Assembly (NCBI GenBank): GCA_002364755.1
Contig: DEZI01000038.1
Location: 1 to 25,406 of the forward strand
Source of the DNA: Stenotrophomonas maltophilia
Lineage (GTDB): Bacteria; Pseudomonadota; Gammaproteobacteria; Xanthomonadales; Xanthomonadaceae
Reading direction: 5' to 3'
DNA: 25,406 bases
The notes under the pieces are model-generated. The model was not told where the DNA came from and did no database searches. It worked only from the letters and a program-made list of their open reading frames with translations. Numbering within the stretch: position 1 is the stretch's first letter; each line of letters begins with the position of its first letter. Below are positions 1-8,169 of the stretch, piece after piece. Both the position numbers and the translations under genes were made by a program.

Positions 1-6
1 CCCCAT

Positions 7-34
7 GGACGGGTTTACGGCGCCCCCCTCAACC
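7..34 (-). repeat. Dispersed repeat segment, copy shared with 11211-11237
   Basis: Read on the minus strand this segment begins GGTTGAGGGG and ends CGTAAACCCGTCC. It is nearly identical (one small insertion and a change) to 11211-11237 on the plus strand. It lies about 110 bases beyond the recO stop, in recO's direction of transcription. No coding potential is evident in bases 1-141. Confidence 0.75.
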
Positions 35-73
35 GGATCCACCCCGCCATCCCACGGATAGCCAGCTTCTGCC

Positions 74-89
74 GTTGACGTTGACGTTG
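74..89. repeat. Short tandem hexamer GTTGAC
   Basis: Two full copies of GTTGAC followed by a partial GTTG. On the minus strand the array forms the loop between an AGCCAG arm (93-98) and a CTGGCT arm (62-67), so it may sit inside a weak hairpin downstream of recO. Copy number could vary between strains, which is an inference from the tandem arrangement. Confidence 0.6.
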
Positions 90-101
90 CCCTGGCTTCA
101 A

Positions 102-127
102 GCAGGTGCAGGGCTGCAAGCCCTGCC
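102..127 (-). terminator. Hairpin of the composite 3'-end module downstream of recO
   Basis: GCAGGGCT (108-115), loop GCA, AGCCCTGC (119-126) is a perfect 8-bp stem 15 bases past the recO stop. The whole 26-base segment recurs exactly, in reverse orientation, at 25303-25328 downstream of eptA. No strong U-tract follows, so termination here is plausible but not certain. Confidence 0.5.
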
Positions 128-141
128 GTACACCCTACCCT

Positions 142-861
142 TTACCTCCGGGGTGTGAGCTGCTCCAGGAGTTCCCAGGATTTAAGGCCCTTGGCCCCCA
201 GGTGATGGGACAGCACCCGCCGCATCGGCAGGCGCAGGCTGGCCAGGTCTGTCGCATCTGGCTCTTCGTCCGCCGCCAGTGCCAGCAGCGCCGAGCCCGT
301 TGCCGCCGCCCGGCGTTCGCCGCCGCGCTCGCTCAGCAGGCGCTGCGGGCCCTCCTGCGGGTCCAGTTCGTAGCGGGCCGCCGGGTCCACCGGCTGGCCG
401 TCGCTGGCGGTGTCCAGTTCGAAGCCCAACCCCAGCGCCGCCAGCAGCTCACGCTCGAATCGGCGCAGCGTCCACGCCAGACCGGCACCCACCGCCAGCC
501 GCGCGCGCGCCTCGCCGTAGGCCAGGTACAACTCCGACAGCGGGTCCTGGCGCGGGGCCAGGCGCAGGGTCAGTTCACTCAGGTAGAAACCGGCCAGCAT
601 CGCCTGGCCGACCAGGCGCGGGGCCGCGTCCAGCGCCTCGGCGCCGCGCAGCTGGGCCAGTTCACCGCGCTGGAGGGCACTGAAGCGTATCCACTGCAGC
701 GGCTGCAGGGCCGCGCGCAGCACCTGGCCCTTGGCGGTGGACACGCCACGCGCCAGCAGGCCGATTCGGCCGTGCTGCGCGCTCAGTACCTCGACCAGCA
801 GGCTGGTCTCGCGGTAGGCCCGTGCATGCAGCACGAACCCGGTGTCGTCCTCGATCAGCAT
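142..861 (-). CDS. recO: DNA repair protein RecO
   Basis: This 239-residue protein matches RecO, which with RecR helps load RecA onto SSB-coated single-stranded DNA in the RecF pathway and also anneals complementary strands. The N-terminal part (about 1-80, with YRETSLLVEVLS and GLLARGVSTAKG) fits the RecO OB-fold, and the remainder fits the helical C-terminal domain. The length is typical. No cysteine is present, so there is none of the zinc finger seen in some RecO proteins; the same is true of other gammaproteobacterial forms. It starts with ATG, 18 bases after the era stop, and has only a weak ribosome site, so it is probably translated from the era message as the last gene of the run. 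Position after rnc-era agrees with the conserved proteobacterial order. Confidence 0.95.
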   Translation of the reverse strand: MLIEDDTGFVLHARAYRETSLLVEVLSAQHGRIGLLARGVSTAKGQVLRAALQPLQWIRFSALQRGELAQLRGAEALDAAPRLVGQAMLAGFYLSELTLRLAPRQDPLSELYLAYGEARARLAVGAGLAWTLRRFERELLAALGLGFELDTASDGQPVDPAARYELDPQEGPQRLLSERGGERRAAATGSALLALAADEEPDATDLASLRLPMRRVLSHHLGAKGLKSWELLEQLTPRR

Positions 862-879
862 CGAAGCGACCGTCGCGGC

Positions 880-1776
880 TTATTCGTAGCCGAAGGCCTT
901 CAGTGCGGCCTCGTCGTCAGACCAGCCTTCACGCACGCGCACCCAGGTTTCCAGGAACACTTTGGCCCCGAACAGACGTTCCATCTGCATGCGGGACTTG
1001 GCCCCGATGTCCTTCAGGCGGGCGCCGCCCTTGCCGATCACGATGGCCTTCTGGCCTTCGCGCTCGACCCAGATGACCGCACCGATGCGCAGCAGGTTGC
1101 CGTCTTCGGTGAAGCGCTCGATCTCCACGGTGGTGGCGTACGGCAGCTCTTCGCCGAGCTGGCGCATCAGCTGTTCACGCACCAGCTCGCCTGCCAGGAA
1201 GCGCTGGCTGCGGTCGGTGATCTCGTCCTCGCCGAACATCGGCGGGGCTTCCGGCAGCAGGGCCAGCACGTCGCGGACCAGGGCTTCCAGGCCGTTGCGC
1301 TTCTGCGCGGAGATCGGGTGCACGGACGCGAAATCGCGGCCTTCGGTCACCTGCTGCAGGAACGGCAGCAGCGCGCCCTTGTCCTTCATGCGGTCGATCT
1401 TGTTGACCACCAGCACCACCGGGATGCCGGCATCGCGCAGCACGTTGAAGGCCAGGCTGTCTTCTTCGTCCCAGCGACCGGCTTCGATCACCAGCAGGCC
1501 GGCGTCGACGCCTTCCAGCGAGCCGCGCGCGGCGCGGTTCATCACCCGGTTCATCGCCCGCTTCTGCACCTTGTGCAGGCCGGGGGTGTCGACCAGCACC
1601 AGCTGGCCTTCCGGATAGGTGGCGATGCCCAGCAGGCGATGGCGCGTGGTCTGCGGGCGGTTGGAGACGATGCTGACCTTGGCGCCGACCAGGGCATTGG
1701 TCAGGGTCGACTTGCCCACGTTCGGGCGGCCGATGACGGCCACGCTGCCGCAATGATGGGGAGTTTGTTCGCTCAC
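880..1776 (-). CDS. era: GTPase Era
   Basis: Era is an essential GTPase that binds the 3' end of 16S rRNA and assists 30S subunit assembly. The 298 residues show the full G-domain: P-loop GRPNVGKS (16-23), G3 DTPG (63-66), G4 NKID (125-128) and G5 SAQ (156-158). A C-terminal KH RNA-binding domain carries GKGG (248-251). Length is normal. The start codon is GTG at 1776, and its first four bases overlap the TGA of rnc (GTGA), which suggests translational coupling of Era to RNase III, a pairing conserved in many bacteria. The stop is 18 bases before recO. Confidence 0.97.
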   Translation of the reverse strand: MSEQTPHHCGSVAVIGRPNVGKSTLTNALVGAKVSIVSNRPQTTRHRLLGIATYPEGQLVLVDTPGLHKVQKRAMNRVMNRAARGSLEGVDAGLLVIEAGRWDEEDSLAFNVLRDAGIPVVLVVNKIDRMKDKGALLPFLQQVTEGRDFASVHPISAQKRNGLEALVRDVLALLPEAPPMFGEDEITDRSQRFLAGELVREQLMRQLGEELPYATTVEIERFTEDGNLLRIGAVIWVEREGQKAIVIGKGGARLKDIGAKSRMQMERLFGAKVFLETWVRVREGWSDDEAALKAFGYE

Positions 1777-2453
1777 TTGGAATCCAGTTGTTCTAGGACG
1801 GCCGCAGCCGCTTGTTGTTCGGCAAGCCGGCGCGAGGGGCCTTCGCCCTCGGTGCTGGCGGCAGGGTCCGCGACGTTGCAGCGTACCCGGAAGTGCTTGG
1901 CGTGGTCGTCACCGGATTCTGACACCAGTTCGTACTGCGGCAACGCCTTCTGTCGGGCCTGCAGCCATTCCTGCAGGCGGGTCTTGGGGTCCTTCTCCGG
2001 CCGGCCGGTGGCCGGCAGGGCCTCCATCGAGGCGGCGAACCAGGGCAGCACGACCGCCCGGCAGGCCTCGAAGCCCACATCCAGGTAGATCGCGGCCACC
2101 ACGGCCTCGAGGGCGTCGGCCAGGATCGAGTCGCGGCGGTGGCCGCCGGACTTCAGTTCGCCCGGGCCCAGGATCAGCCGCTCCCCCAGCTCCAGGGTGC
2201 GGGCGATGACCGCCAGCGCGCCTTCACGCACCAGTTCGGCGCGGGCGCGGGTCATCGCGCCCTCGTCGGCCTTGGGCCAGCGCTGGTACAGCGCCTCGGC
2301 GACCATCATGTTGACGATGCTGTCGCCGAGGAATTCCAGGCGCTCGTTATGCGGCGCACCGGCACTGCGATGGGTCAGCGCCTGTTTGAGCAGGGCTGGA
2401 TCGCTGAAAACGTGACCGATCAGGTCACCACGTTGGATGAATTTACTGGGCAC
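1773..2453 (-). CDS. rnc: Ribonuclease III
   Basis: RNase III cleaves double-stranded RNA and processes the 30S rRNA precursor. With a GTG start at 2453 the protein is 226 residues, the usual size. The signature ERLEFLGDS lies at 37-45. The acidic residues E37, E40, D44, D113 and E116 align one position before E. coli E38, E41, D45, D114 and E117, so the catalytic set is complete. The dsRNA-binding domain covers roughly 155-224. The open frame runs further upstream to 2561, but that extension reads through the DUF4845 gene and has no RNase III character, so it was excluded. The chosen start overlaps the end of the DUF4845 gene by 11 bases; the end overlaps era by 4. Confidence 0.95.
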   Translation of the reverse strand: MPSKFIQRGDLIGHVFSDPALLKQALTHRSAGAPHNERLEFLGDSIVNMMVAEALYQRWPKADEGAMTRARAELVREGALAVIARTLELGERLILGPGELKSGGHRRDSILADALEAVVAAIYLDVGFEACRAVVLPWFAASMEALPATGRPEKDPKTRLQEWLQARQKALPQYELVSESGDDHAKHFRVRCNVADPAASTEGEGPSRRLAEQQAAAAVLEQLDSK

Positions 2454-2826
2454 CGCTACGAACGAGGTCCTGGGATGATTCGAACTTGCCAACCACGTCG
2501 AGGTTGCCCACCAGCGGGCGACGCACTTCGTAATTGACGTTGAGGGTCCAGCCGTTGTCACGACGGTTGAACTTGACGTTGGCCGGCTTCACGTTGTCCG
2601 AGTAGTTGATGTACAGGCGCTTGAAGAACAGGTCCTGGATCTGCGCCGGCGCCATGGTGCCGACGCCGGGCTCGTTGGCCAGGCTCTTCATCGCCGAGCG
2701 CACGGCGTAGTACTCCTGGTACATCGGGAACAGCTTCATGCCGACGTACAGAAAGAAACCAACCACGATCAGGACCACCAGGAAGGAGGTCAGGGTCATG
2801 CCGCGCTGCGTGTTCATCGTCTTCAT
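2443..2826 (-). CDS. DUF4845 single-pass membrane protein
   Basis: A 127-residue protein with a short basic N-terminus and one hydrophobic segment at about 10-32 (MTLTSFLVVLIVVGFFLYVG), followed by a soluble domain of about 90 residues, presumably outside the cytoplasm. This matches the DUF4845 family, which is regularly encoded between lepB and rnc in gamma- and betaproteobacteria; its function is not known to me. The ATG at 2826 has a GGGGAG ribosome site about eight bases upstream, favouring it over the ATG three codons later. The N-terminal GMTLTSFLVVLIVVG resembles a type IV pilin-like or prepilin start, but there is no clear glutamate at position +5, so I do not call it a pilin. Confidence 0.88.
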   Translation of the reverse strand: MKTMNTQRGMTLTSFLVVLIVVGFFLYVGMKLFPMYQEYYAVRSAMKSLANEPGVGTMAPAQIQDLFFKRLYINYSDNVKPANVKFNRRDNGWTLNVNYEVRRPLVGNLDVVGKFESSQDLVRSGAQ

Positions 2827-2858
2827 TGCGTTCTCCCCAGATACGCGTGGATGTGAAG

Positions 2859-3653
2859 TCAGTTGATGCCCGAGCCGATCCGCGACGGCTGGAAGCCATC
2901 CTTGCAGAACCAGCCCTGGCAGTTCAGCCAGATCAGGAACGCACGGCCGCGCAGGTTTTCTTCCGGCAACAGGCCCCAGAAACGGCCGTCATCGCTGTTG
3001 TCGCGATTGTCGCCCATCACCAGGTATTTGCCAGCCGGCACGGTCCACTGGCCCTGGCCGCGAGGATAGTCGGTCTCCAGCACGGTGTGGGTGCGGCCCG
3101 GCAGGTGCTCGACCAGCAGGTTGGCGCCCTCGCCCTGGCCCTTGTCGCCGGCGTAGATGCCCTTGTTGTCGTACTTCAGCGGCTCACCATTGAGGATGAC
3201 GCCGTCGCCTTCGAAGACCACGGTGTCGCCCGGCACGCCGATGACGCGCTTGATGAAGTTCTCACCCTTGTTCGGATCGTTGTCGCCGTGGCCCGGGAAG
3301 TGGAACACCACCACGTCGCCGCGCGACGGTTCGCCGAACGGCACGAACTTGGTGTTGCTGATCGGCAGGCGCAGGCCGTAGGAGAACTTGTTGACCAGGA
3401 TGAAATCGCCGATCAGCAGGTTCGGCATCATCGAGCTGGACGGGATCTTGTACGGCTCGGCAATGAAGCTGCGCACGATCAGCACTACCACCAGCACCGG
3501 GAAGAAGGCGCGTGAGTAGTCCACCAGCACCGGCTCGGTATCCAGCAGGCCGGCGCGCTGGGCGCGGCGCTTGGCCAGGTACAGCTTGTCGGCCAGCAGG
3601 ATCAGGCCCGAGGCCAGGGTCAGTACGACCAGGAGGATCTCAAACAATTTCAT
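2859..3653 (-). CDS. lepB: Signal peptidase I
   Basis: LepB removes signal peptides from exported proteins at the outer face of the inner membrane. The 264 residues show two membrane segments (about 4-22 and 48-65), then the catalytic serine S74 in PSSSMMP (71-77), the general-base lysine K135 in FIKRVIGVPGD, and the conserved box MGDNRDNSDDGRFWG further on. Length is close to other Xanthomonadaceae members and shorter than E. coli LepB. An AAGGA ribosome site lies about seven bases before the ATG. The gene follows lepA by 54 bases, the classic lepA-lepB arrangement, and precedes the DUF4845 gene by 32 bases. Confidence 0.97.
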   Translation of the reverse strand: MKLFEILLVVLTLASGLILLADKLYLAKRRAQRAGLLDTEPVLVDYSRAFFPVLVVVLIVRSFIAEPYKIPSSSMMPNLLIGDFILVNKFSYGLRLPISNTKFVPFGEPSRGDVVVFHFPGHGDNDPNKGENFIKRVIGVPGDTVVFEGDGVILNGEPLKYDNKGIYAGDKGQGEGANLLVEHLPGRTHTVLETDYPRGQGQWTVPAGKYLVMGDNRDNSDDGRFWGLLPEENLRGRAFLIWLNCQGWFCKDGFQPSRIGSGIN

Positions 3654-3707
3654 TCAGGGTCCTTTGCAACGTCACCGGACGAACGGCCCCGGAGGGCCGC
3701 TGCGGGC

Positions 3708-5516
3708 TTACTTGTTGTCCATCTGCAGCACGGCCAGGAAGGCTTCCTGCGGGATTTCCACGCGGCCGACCTGCTTCATGCGCTTCTTGCCTTCCTTCTG
3801 CTTTTCCAGAAGCTTCTTCTTGCGCGAAACGTCGCCACCATAGCACTTGGCCAGCACGTTCTTGCGCATGGCCTTGACCGTGGTGCGGGCGATGATCTGC
3901 GAGCCGACGGCGGCCTGGATGGCCACGTCGAACTGCTGGCGCGGGATCAGGTCCTTCATCTTCTCGCACAGCTCGCGGCCGCGGCGGTCGGCATGGCTGC
4001 GGTGCACGATCAGCGACAGGGCGTCGACCTTGTCACCGTTGATCAGCACGTCCACGCGGACGAACGGGCCGGCATCGAAGCGCACGAAGTGGTAGTCCAG
4101 CGAGGCATAGCCACGGCTGACCGACTTCAGCTTGTCGAAGAAGTCCAGCACCACTTCGGCCATCGGCAGCTCGTAGCTGATCTGCACCTGGCTGCCCAGG
4201 TAGTTGATGCCGAGCTGGCTGCCGCGCTTTTCTTCGCACAGCTTGATGATGTTGCCGATGTACTCCTCGGGGGTGAGCACGTTGGCGCGGATGATCGGCT
4301 CGCGGATCTCCCCGACATGGTTGACCGGCGGCAGCTTGGCCGGGTTGTCCATGTTGACGATGGTGCCGTCGGTCTTCAGGACTTCATAGATCACCGTCGG
4401 CGCGGTGCTGATCAGGTCCAGGTTGTACTCGCGCTCCAGGCGCTCCTGCACGATTTCCATGTGCAGCATGCCGAGGAAGCCGCAGCGGAAGCCGAAGCCC
4501 ATCGCCTCGGAGCTTTCCGGCTCGAAACGCAGCGCGGCGTCGTTCAGGCGCAGCTTGTCCAGCGCTTCGCGCAGGTCCGGGTAATCCTCGGCGTCGACCG
4601 GGAACAGGCCGGCGAACACGCGCGGCTGCATTTCCTGGAAGCCCGGCAGCGGCTTCGGCGCCGGGTCGGCGGCCAGGGTCAGCGTATCGCCGACCGGCGC
4701 ACCGTGGACGTCCTTGATGCTGGCAGTGACCCAGCCCACTTCACCGGCACGCAGCGCCGGCAGCACCTTGCGCTTGGGCGTGAACACGCCGACGTTGTCG
4801 ACCTGATGGGTACGGCCGGTGGACATGACCTGCAGCTTGTCGCCGGCCTTGATCTGGCCCTGCATGACGCGCACCAGCGAGACCACGCCCAGGTAGTTGT
4901 CGAACCAGGAGTCGATGATCAGCGCCTGCAGCTTGTCGGTATCGCGCGGCACCGGGGCCGGAATGCGATGCACGATGGCTTCCAGCACGTCCTGCACGTT
5001 CAGGCCGGTCTTGGCGCTGACCGGCACGGCGTCGGCGGCGTCGATGCCGATGACGGCCTCGATCTCGGCCTTGGCGCGGTCGATGTCGGCGGTGGGCAGG
5101 TCGATCTTGTTGATCACCGGCACCACTTCAAGGCCCTGCTCGACGGCGGTGTAGCAGTTGGCCACCGACTGCGCTTCCACGCCCTGGGCGGCATCGACCA
5201 CCAGCAGCGCGCCTTCGCAGGCGGCCAGCGAACGGCTGACTTCATAGGAGAAGTCGACGTGGCCGGGGGTGTCGATGAAGTTCAGGTGGTAGGTCTGGCC
5301 GTCCTTCGCTACATACGGCAGCGAGACCGACTGGGCCTTGATGGTGATGCCACGCTCGCGCTCGATCGGGTTCGAATCGAGCACCTGCGCTTCCATCTCG
5401 CGGGCCTGCAGGCCGCCGCAAAGCTGGATGATGCGGTCGGCCAGCGTGGACTTGCCGTGGTCGACGTGGGCAATGATGGAGAAGTTGCGGATGTTCCGCA
5501 TCGAATCAGAAGACAT
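3708..5516 (-). CDS. lepA: Elongation factor 4 (LepA), ribosomal back-translocase GTPase
   Basis: LepA is a translation GTPase that acts on the ribosome during initiation or elongation stress. Motifs are complete in 602 residues: G1 AHVDHGKST (16-24), switch I RERGITIKA (53-61), G3 DTPGH (82-86) and G4 NKID (136-139). The LepA-specific C-terminal domain is present, rich in lysine (SRKKKLLEKQKEGKKRMKQ) and ending in the QEAFLAVL region. The ATG at 5516 has no good ribosome site. The alternative ATG at codon 6 (MRNIRNF) is no better, and related Xanthomonas proteins, as I remember them, carry the MSSD extension. It leads the lepA-lepB-DUF4845-rnc-era-recO group and probably has its own promoter just upstream. 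Confidence 0.97.
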   Translation of the reverse strand: MSSDSMRNIRNFSIIAHVDHGKSTLADRIIQLCGGLQAREMEAQVLDSNPIERERGITIKAQSVSLPYVAKDGQTYHLNFIDTPGHVDFSYEVSRSLAACEGALLVVDAAQGVEAQSVANCYTAVEQGLEVVPVINKIDLPTADIDRAKAEIEAVIGIDAADAVPVSAKTGLNVQDVLEAIVHRIPAPVPRDTDKLQALIIDSWFDNYLGVVSLVRVMQGQIKAGDKLQVMSTGRTHQVDNVGVFTPKRKVLPALRAGEVGWVTASIKDVHGAPVGDTLTLAADPAPKPLPGFQEMQPRVFAGLFPVDAEDYPDLREALDKLRLNDAALRFEPESSEAMGFGFRCGFLGMLHMEIVQERLEREYNLDLISTAPTVIYEVLKTDGTIVNMDNPAKLPPVNHVGEIREPIIRANVLTPEEYIGNIIKLCEEKRGSQLGINYLGSQVQISYELPMAEVVLDFFDKLKSVSRGYASLDYHFVRFDAGPFVRVDVLINGDKVDALSLIVHRSHADRRGRELCEKMKDLIPRQQFDVAIQAAVGSQIIARTTVKAMRKNVLAKCYGGDVSRKKKLLEKQKEGKKRMKQVGRVEIPQEAFLAVLQMDNK

Positions 5517-5555
5517 AGGTGGCGGCGGCGCGCGGCGTCGTCAGGGTAACGGTCG

Positions 5556-5564
5556 ATTATCGCA
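5556..5564 (-). promoter_or_regulatory. Extended -10 candidate for the lepA transcript
   Basis: On the minus strand TGC followed by GATAAT gives an extended -10 box (5 of 6 matches to TATAAT) about 40 bases upstream of the lepA ATG. No convincing -35 box is visible at 16-18 bases, which is tolerated for extended -10 promoters. It lies downstream of the two mucD hairpins, where a new promoter would be expected. Confidence 0.45.
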
Positions 5565-5615
5565 TGCCCGGGGCCCCACCGCGAAAGCGGCCTGATCGCG
5601 CAGGGCCCGGAATGA

Positions 5616-5675
5616 CCGAAGCCCCGCCGGGGCGGGGCTTCGGGGGGGAGTGACAGGGCCGCCCGGGGGGCGGCC
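5616..5675 (-). terminator. Two hairpins in the mucD-lepA gap
   Basis: Two strong stems follow mucD in the direction of transcription: GGCCGCCC/GGGCGGCC (5657-5675, loop of three) and a palindrome beginning CCGAAGCCCCGCC and centred at 5629-5630 (5616-5643). Neither is followed by a U-run on the minus strand, so these may be weak or Rho-assisted terminators, or 3'-end stabilisers that partly separate the stress unit from lepA. Confidence 0.5.
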
Positions 5676-5684
5676 GTGAAGGCC

Positions 5685-7220
5685 TTACTGGCCTGCCTTG
5701 ACCGCCACGAAGGCGCTGTTGCCGCTGCTGGCACGGACCAGCAGCAGGACCACATCGCCCTTCTTGTAGCCGGACAGCGCGCGGTTGAGCGCATCGACAC
5801 TGCCGACCGGGGTATTGCCGACGCGCAGGACGACCATGCCCGGGGCCAGGCCGGCGTCACGGGCGCCTTCGCCCTTGACCCCGGTGATGCGCACGCCCTC
5901 ACCCGATTCCAGGCCCAGCTGCTTGCGCTGCACCGCGTTGAGCTCGGTCACGTCCAGGCCCAGCAGGGCATTGGCACCGGACTGCGGCGCGGCGTCGGCA
6001 TTGGCTGCGGACGGGCCGCGGGCGCTGTCCTGGCCGTCATCGGTCAGCGCGGTCAGGGTGGCGCTGAGCTCACGCGGCTTGCCATCGCGGTACACGACCA
6101 GGCTGACCTTGCTGCCCGGGGCCATCGCGCCGATCAGCGGCGGCAGGTCGGACCAGGTGTTGACCGTGCTGCCGTTGACCGAGCGGATGACATCGCCCAG
6201 CTGCACGCCGGCCTTGGCCGCGGCACTGCCGGGCACGATCTGGTTGACCAGCGCGCCACGGCTGTCCGGCAGGCCCAGGCCCTGCGCCTTCAGCGAATCG
6301 ATCGGTTCGACCACCGCGCCCAGCTGGCCACGGGTGACCTTGCCGCTCTTCTTGATCTGCTCGACCGCGCTCATCGCCAGGTCGATCGGGATCGCGAAGC
6401 TGATGCCCATGTAGCCGCCGGAGGCGGAGAAAATCTGCGAGTTGATGCCGACCACTTCACCGCGGGTGTTCAGCAGCGGGCCACCGGAGTTGCCCTGGTT
6501 GATCGCCACGTCGGTCTGGATGAACGGCACATAGCGCTGGTCCGGACCGCCGGTGCTGCGGCCGACGGCGCTGACCACGCCGGCGGTGACCGAATGGTCG
6601 AGGCCGAACGGCGAGCCGATCGCGACAACCCACTGGCCCGGCTTGAGGGTGTTGGAATCGCCCACGCGCACGCTCGGCAGGTTCTTGCCGTCGATCTTCA
6701 GCAGGGCCACGTCGTACTGCTGGTCGCTGCCGACCACCTTGGCGGTGAACTCGCGGCTGTCACCCAGCTTCACCTTCACCTCGCTGGCGTCGGCCACCAC
6801 GTGGTAGTTGGTCAGTACGTAGCCGTCGGGCGAAATGATGAAGCCCGAGCCCATGCCCCGGCCCTTGATGCTGGGGCCGCCGTCCTGGCCACCCTGGCCC
6901 TGCCCCGGCATCGGGAAGTCAGGGCCGAAGAAGCGGCGGAAGAACTCCGGCATGTCCTCGTCGCCCATCGGGCCACGCGACGCCTGGCGGTTGTTGCGGA
7001 CGATGGTGACGTCGACGTTGACCACGCCGGGGCCGACCTGTTCGACCAGGTTGGTGAAATCAGGCAGGCCGCTGACCAGCGGCTGCGCCGGGGCACGCGG
7101 CGCAGCGGCGGCGGCCGGGGCCGCCTGCGGTACGGTCGGCGCGGCGGGCTGGGCACAGGCGACCAGCGGCAGGGTCAGGGCGAGCAGGCCCATGGCCTGC
7201 GTGCGGAGTCGGTGAGTCAT
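5685..7220 (-). CDS. mucD: Periplasmic serine protease/chaperone of the DegP/HtrA family (MucD)
   Basis: HtrA proteases degrade or hold misfolded envelope proteins. The start at 7220 is fixed by a GGAGG ribosome site; the open frame upstream is not protein-like. The 511 residues contain an N-terminal signal (about 1-22), a low-complexity Ala/Pro stretch (24-48), the trypsin-like domain with H140 (NYHVV), D170 (YDVALLK) and S245 (QGNSGGP), and two PDZ domains (about 285-375 and 415-505). The signal ends LPLVAC (17-22), a good lipobox, so the protease may be lipid-anchored at Cys22; ACA-Q would also allow ordinary cleavage. It is the third gene after rpoE and rseA, with no mucB or mucC between, and is presumably induced by sigma-E. 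Confidence 0.95.
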   Translation of the reverse strand: MTHRLRTQAMGLLALTLPLVACAQPAAPTVPQAAPAAAAAPRAPAQPLVSGLPDFTNLVEQVGPGVVNVDVTIVRNNRQASRGPMGDEDMPEFFRRFFGPDFPMPGQGQGGQDGGPSIKGRGMGSGFIISPDGYVLTNYHVVADASEVKVKLGDSREFTAKVVGSDQQYDVALLKIDGKNLPSVRVGDSNTLKPGQWVVAIGSPFGLDHSVTAGVVSAVGRSTGGPDQRYVPFIQTDVAINQGNSGGPLLNTRGEVVGINSQIFSASGGYMGISFAIPIDLAMSAVEQIKKSGKVTRGQLGAVVEPIDSLKAQGLGLPDSRGALVNQIVPGSAAAKAGVQLGDVIRSVNGSTVNTWSDLPPLIGAMAPGSKVSLVVYRDGKPRELSATLTALTDDGQDSARGPSAANADAAPQSGANALLGLDVTELNAVQRKQLGLESGEGVRITGVKGEGARDAGLAPGMVVLRVGNTPVGSVDALNRALSGYKKGDVVLLLVRASSGNSAFVAVKAGQ

Positions 7221-7262
7221 CGGACGGCAACCTCCGGATCGGATGGAGAGGGGGGAAGGAGG

Positions 7263-7281
7263 GCCCCGCCAGTGGCGGGGC
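7263..7281 (-). other. Hairpin between rseA and mucD
   Basis: GCCCCGCC, loop of three, GGCGGGGC lies in the 76-base gap between rseA and mucD. On the minus strand it is followed by a C/T-rich run (CCCTCCTTCCCCCCTCTCC) rather than pure U. It could attenuate transcription, or protect the end of an rpoE-rseA message and so give different levels of MucD (inference). Confidence 0.5.
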
Positions 7282-7296
7282 ATGGGCCCGCACGCG

Positions 7297-8169
7297 TCAG
7301 TCGCGCGGGCGCTGCGGCGCTGGCAGTTCTTCCTGCAGGCGCGGTTCGAACGGGTAGAACGCGGCACCACCGGACGAGGTCGGGAAGCTGGCGTTGAGCG
7401 CGCCGCCCACGGCCGGGGCCAGGCTGGACTTCGGCCACGGCCGTGCCTGCAGGCTGCCGACATCGCCGAAGGGCAGGTGGCGGGTGCTGCTGGGCACGCT
7501 CGGGCTCAGCGCCGGCTGCGCGGCGGCCACCGCACGCTGCGGCGCGTCGTCCCGCTGGGCCACGCGCGCGGCCTGCTGGCTGCGGGTGGCGCTGGCGCGG
7601 CGGGCGTCCTGGCGGCGGCTGGCGGCCATCGCCACGGCGGGGGCAGCGACCACGCCCATCGCAGCGGAGTGGGCCGAGGCTTCGGTCACCGCGGCCTGGT
7701 CGGGCGCAGCCGCCAGTTCGGCCTGGCTGGCCACTACCTGCGGCGGCAGGGCCTCGCTGGGACCGGCATCCTTCAGCTTCTCGCCGCCCATGAACAAGGC
7801 CACGGCGGCCACCGAGGCGGCCAGTGCGGCACCGCCACCCCAGGCACGCCAACCGGTGCGGCGCACCTGGCGGCGCGGTTCGGCCTGCGGCGCCGGCTCG
7901 GCGGCGATGGCAGCGGCCACGGAGGCGCTGAACCCCGGCGGGGCCAGCAGCGAGGCCTGGCCACGCATCACGTCGCCGAGCAGCTGCCAGCGTTCCTGGC
8001 TGCCGGACAGTTCCGGGTCGTGCTCCATGCGGCGCAGCAGGAAGCGGGCCTCATCGGCGCCAAGCTCGCCATCGACCAGGGCCGACAGCTGTTCGCGGTG
8101 GCGCTGGTCCAGGCGCTGCCCGGCGGGGGATTGGTGGTTCTGCGATTCGTTCAACGGACTGTGGGTCAT
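7297..8169 (-). CDS. rseA: Anti-sigma-E factor, RseA/MucA-like
   Basis: The 290-residue protein begins with a hydrophilic domain (about 20-75, with REQLSALVDGELGADEARFLLRR) that matches the sigma-E-binding fold of RseA/MucA. A single membrane segment follows at about 108-127 (WGGGAALAASVAAVALFMG), then a long Ala/Gln/Arg-rich periplasmic tail of about 160 residues. The family holds sigma-E at the membrane until regulated proteolysis releases it. Its ATG overlaps the rpoE stop by four bases (ATGA), typical of a sigma/anti-sigma pair. The tail is longer than in E. coli RseA (216 aa) and low in complexity; no rseB/mucB gene follows. Confidence 0.9.
   Translation of the reverse strand: MTHSPLNESQNHQSPAGQRLDQRHREQLSALVDGELGADEARFLLRRMEHDPELSGSQERWQLLGDVMRGQASLLAPPGFSASVAAAIAAEPAPQAEPRRQVRRTGWRAWGGGAALAASVAAVALFMGGEKLKDAGPSEALPPQVVASQAELAAAPDQAAVTEASAHSAAMGVVAAPAVAMAASRRQDARRASATRSQQAARVAQRDDAPQRAVAAAQPALSPSVPSSTRHLPFGDVGSLQARPWPKSSLAPAVGGALNASFPTSSGGAAFYPFEPRLQEELPAPQRPRD

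Noticed and set aside
106..2088. 660-codon plus-strand frame across recO, era and rnc
   Set aside because: Spans three real minus-strand genes and has no protein-like domains.
2740..2800. DUF4845 protein as a type IV pilin-like protein
   Set aside because: The start resembles a prepilin, but the conserved glutamate at +5 is missing and the context is lepB-rnc.
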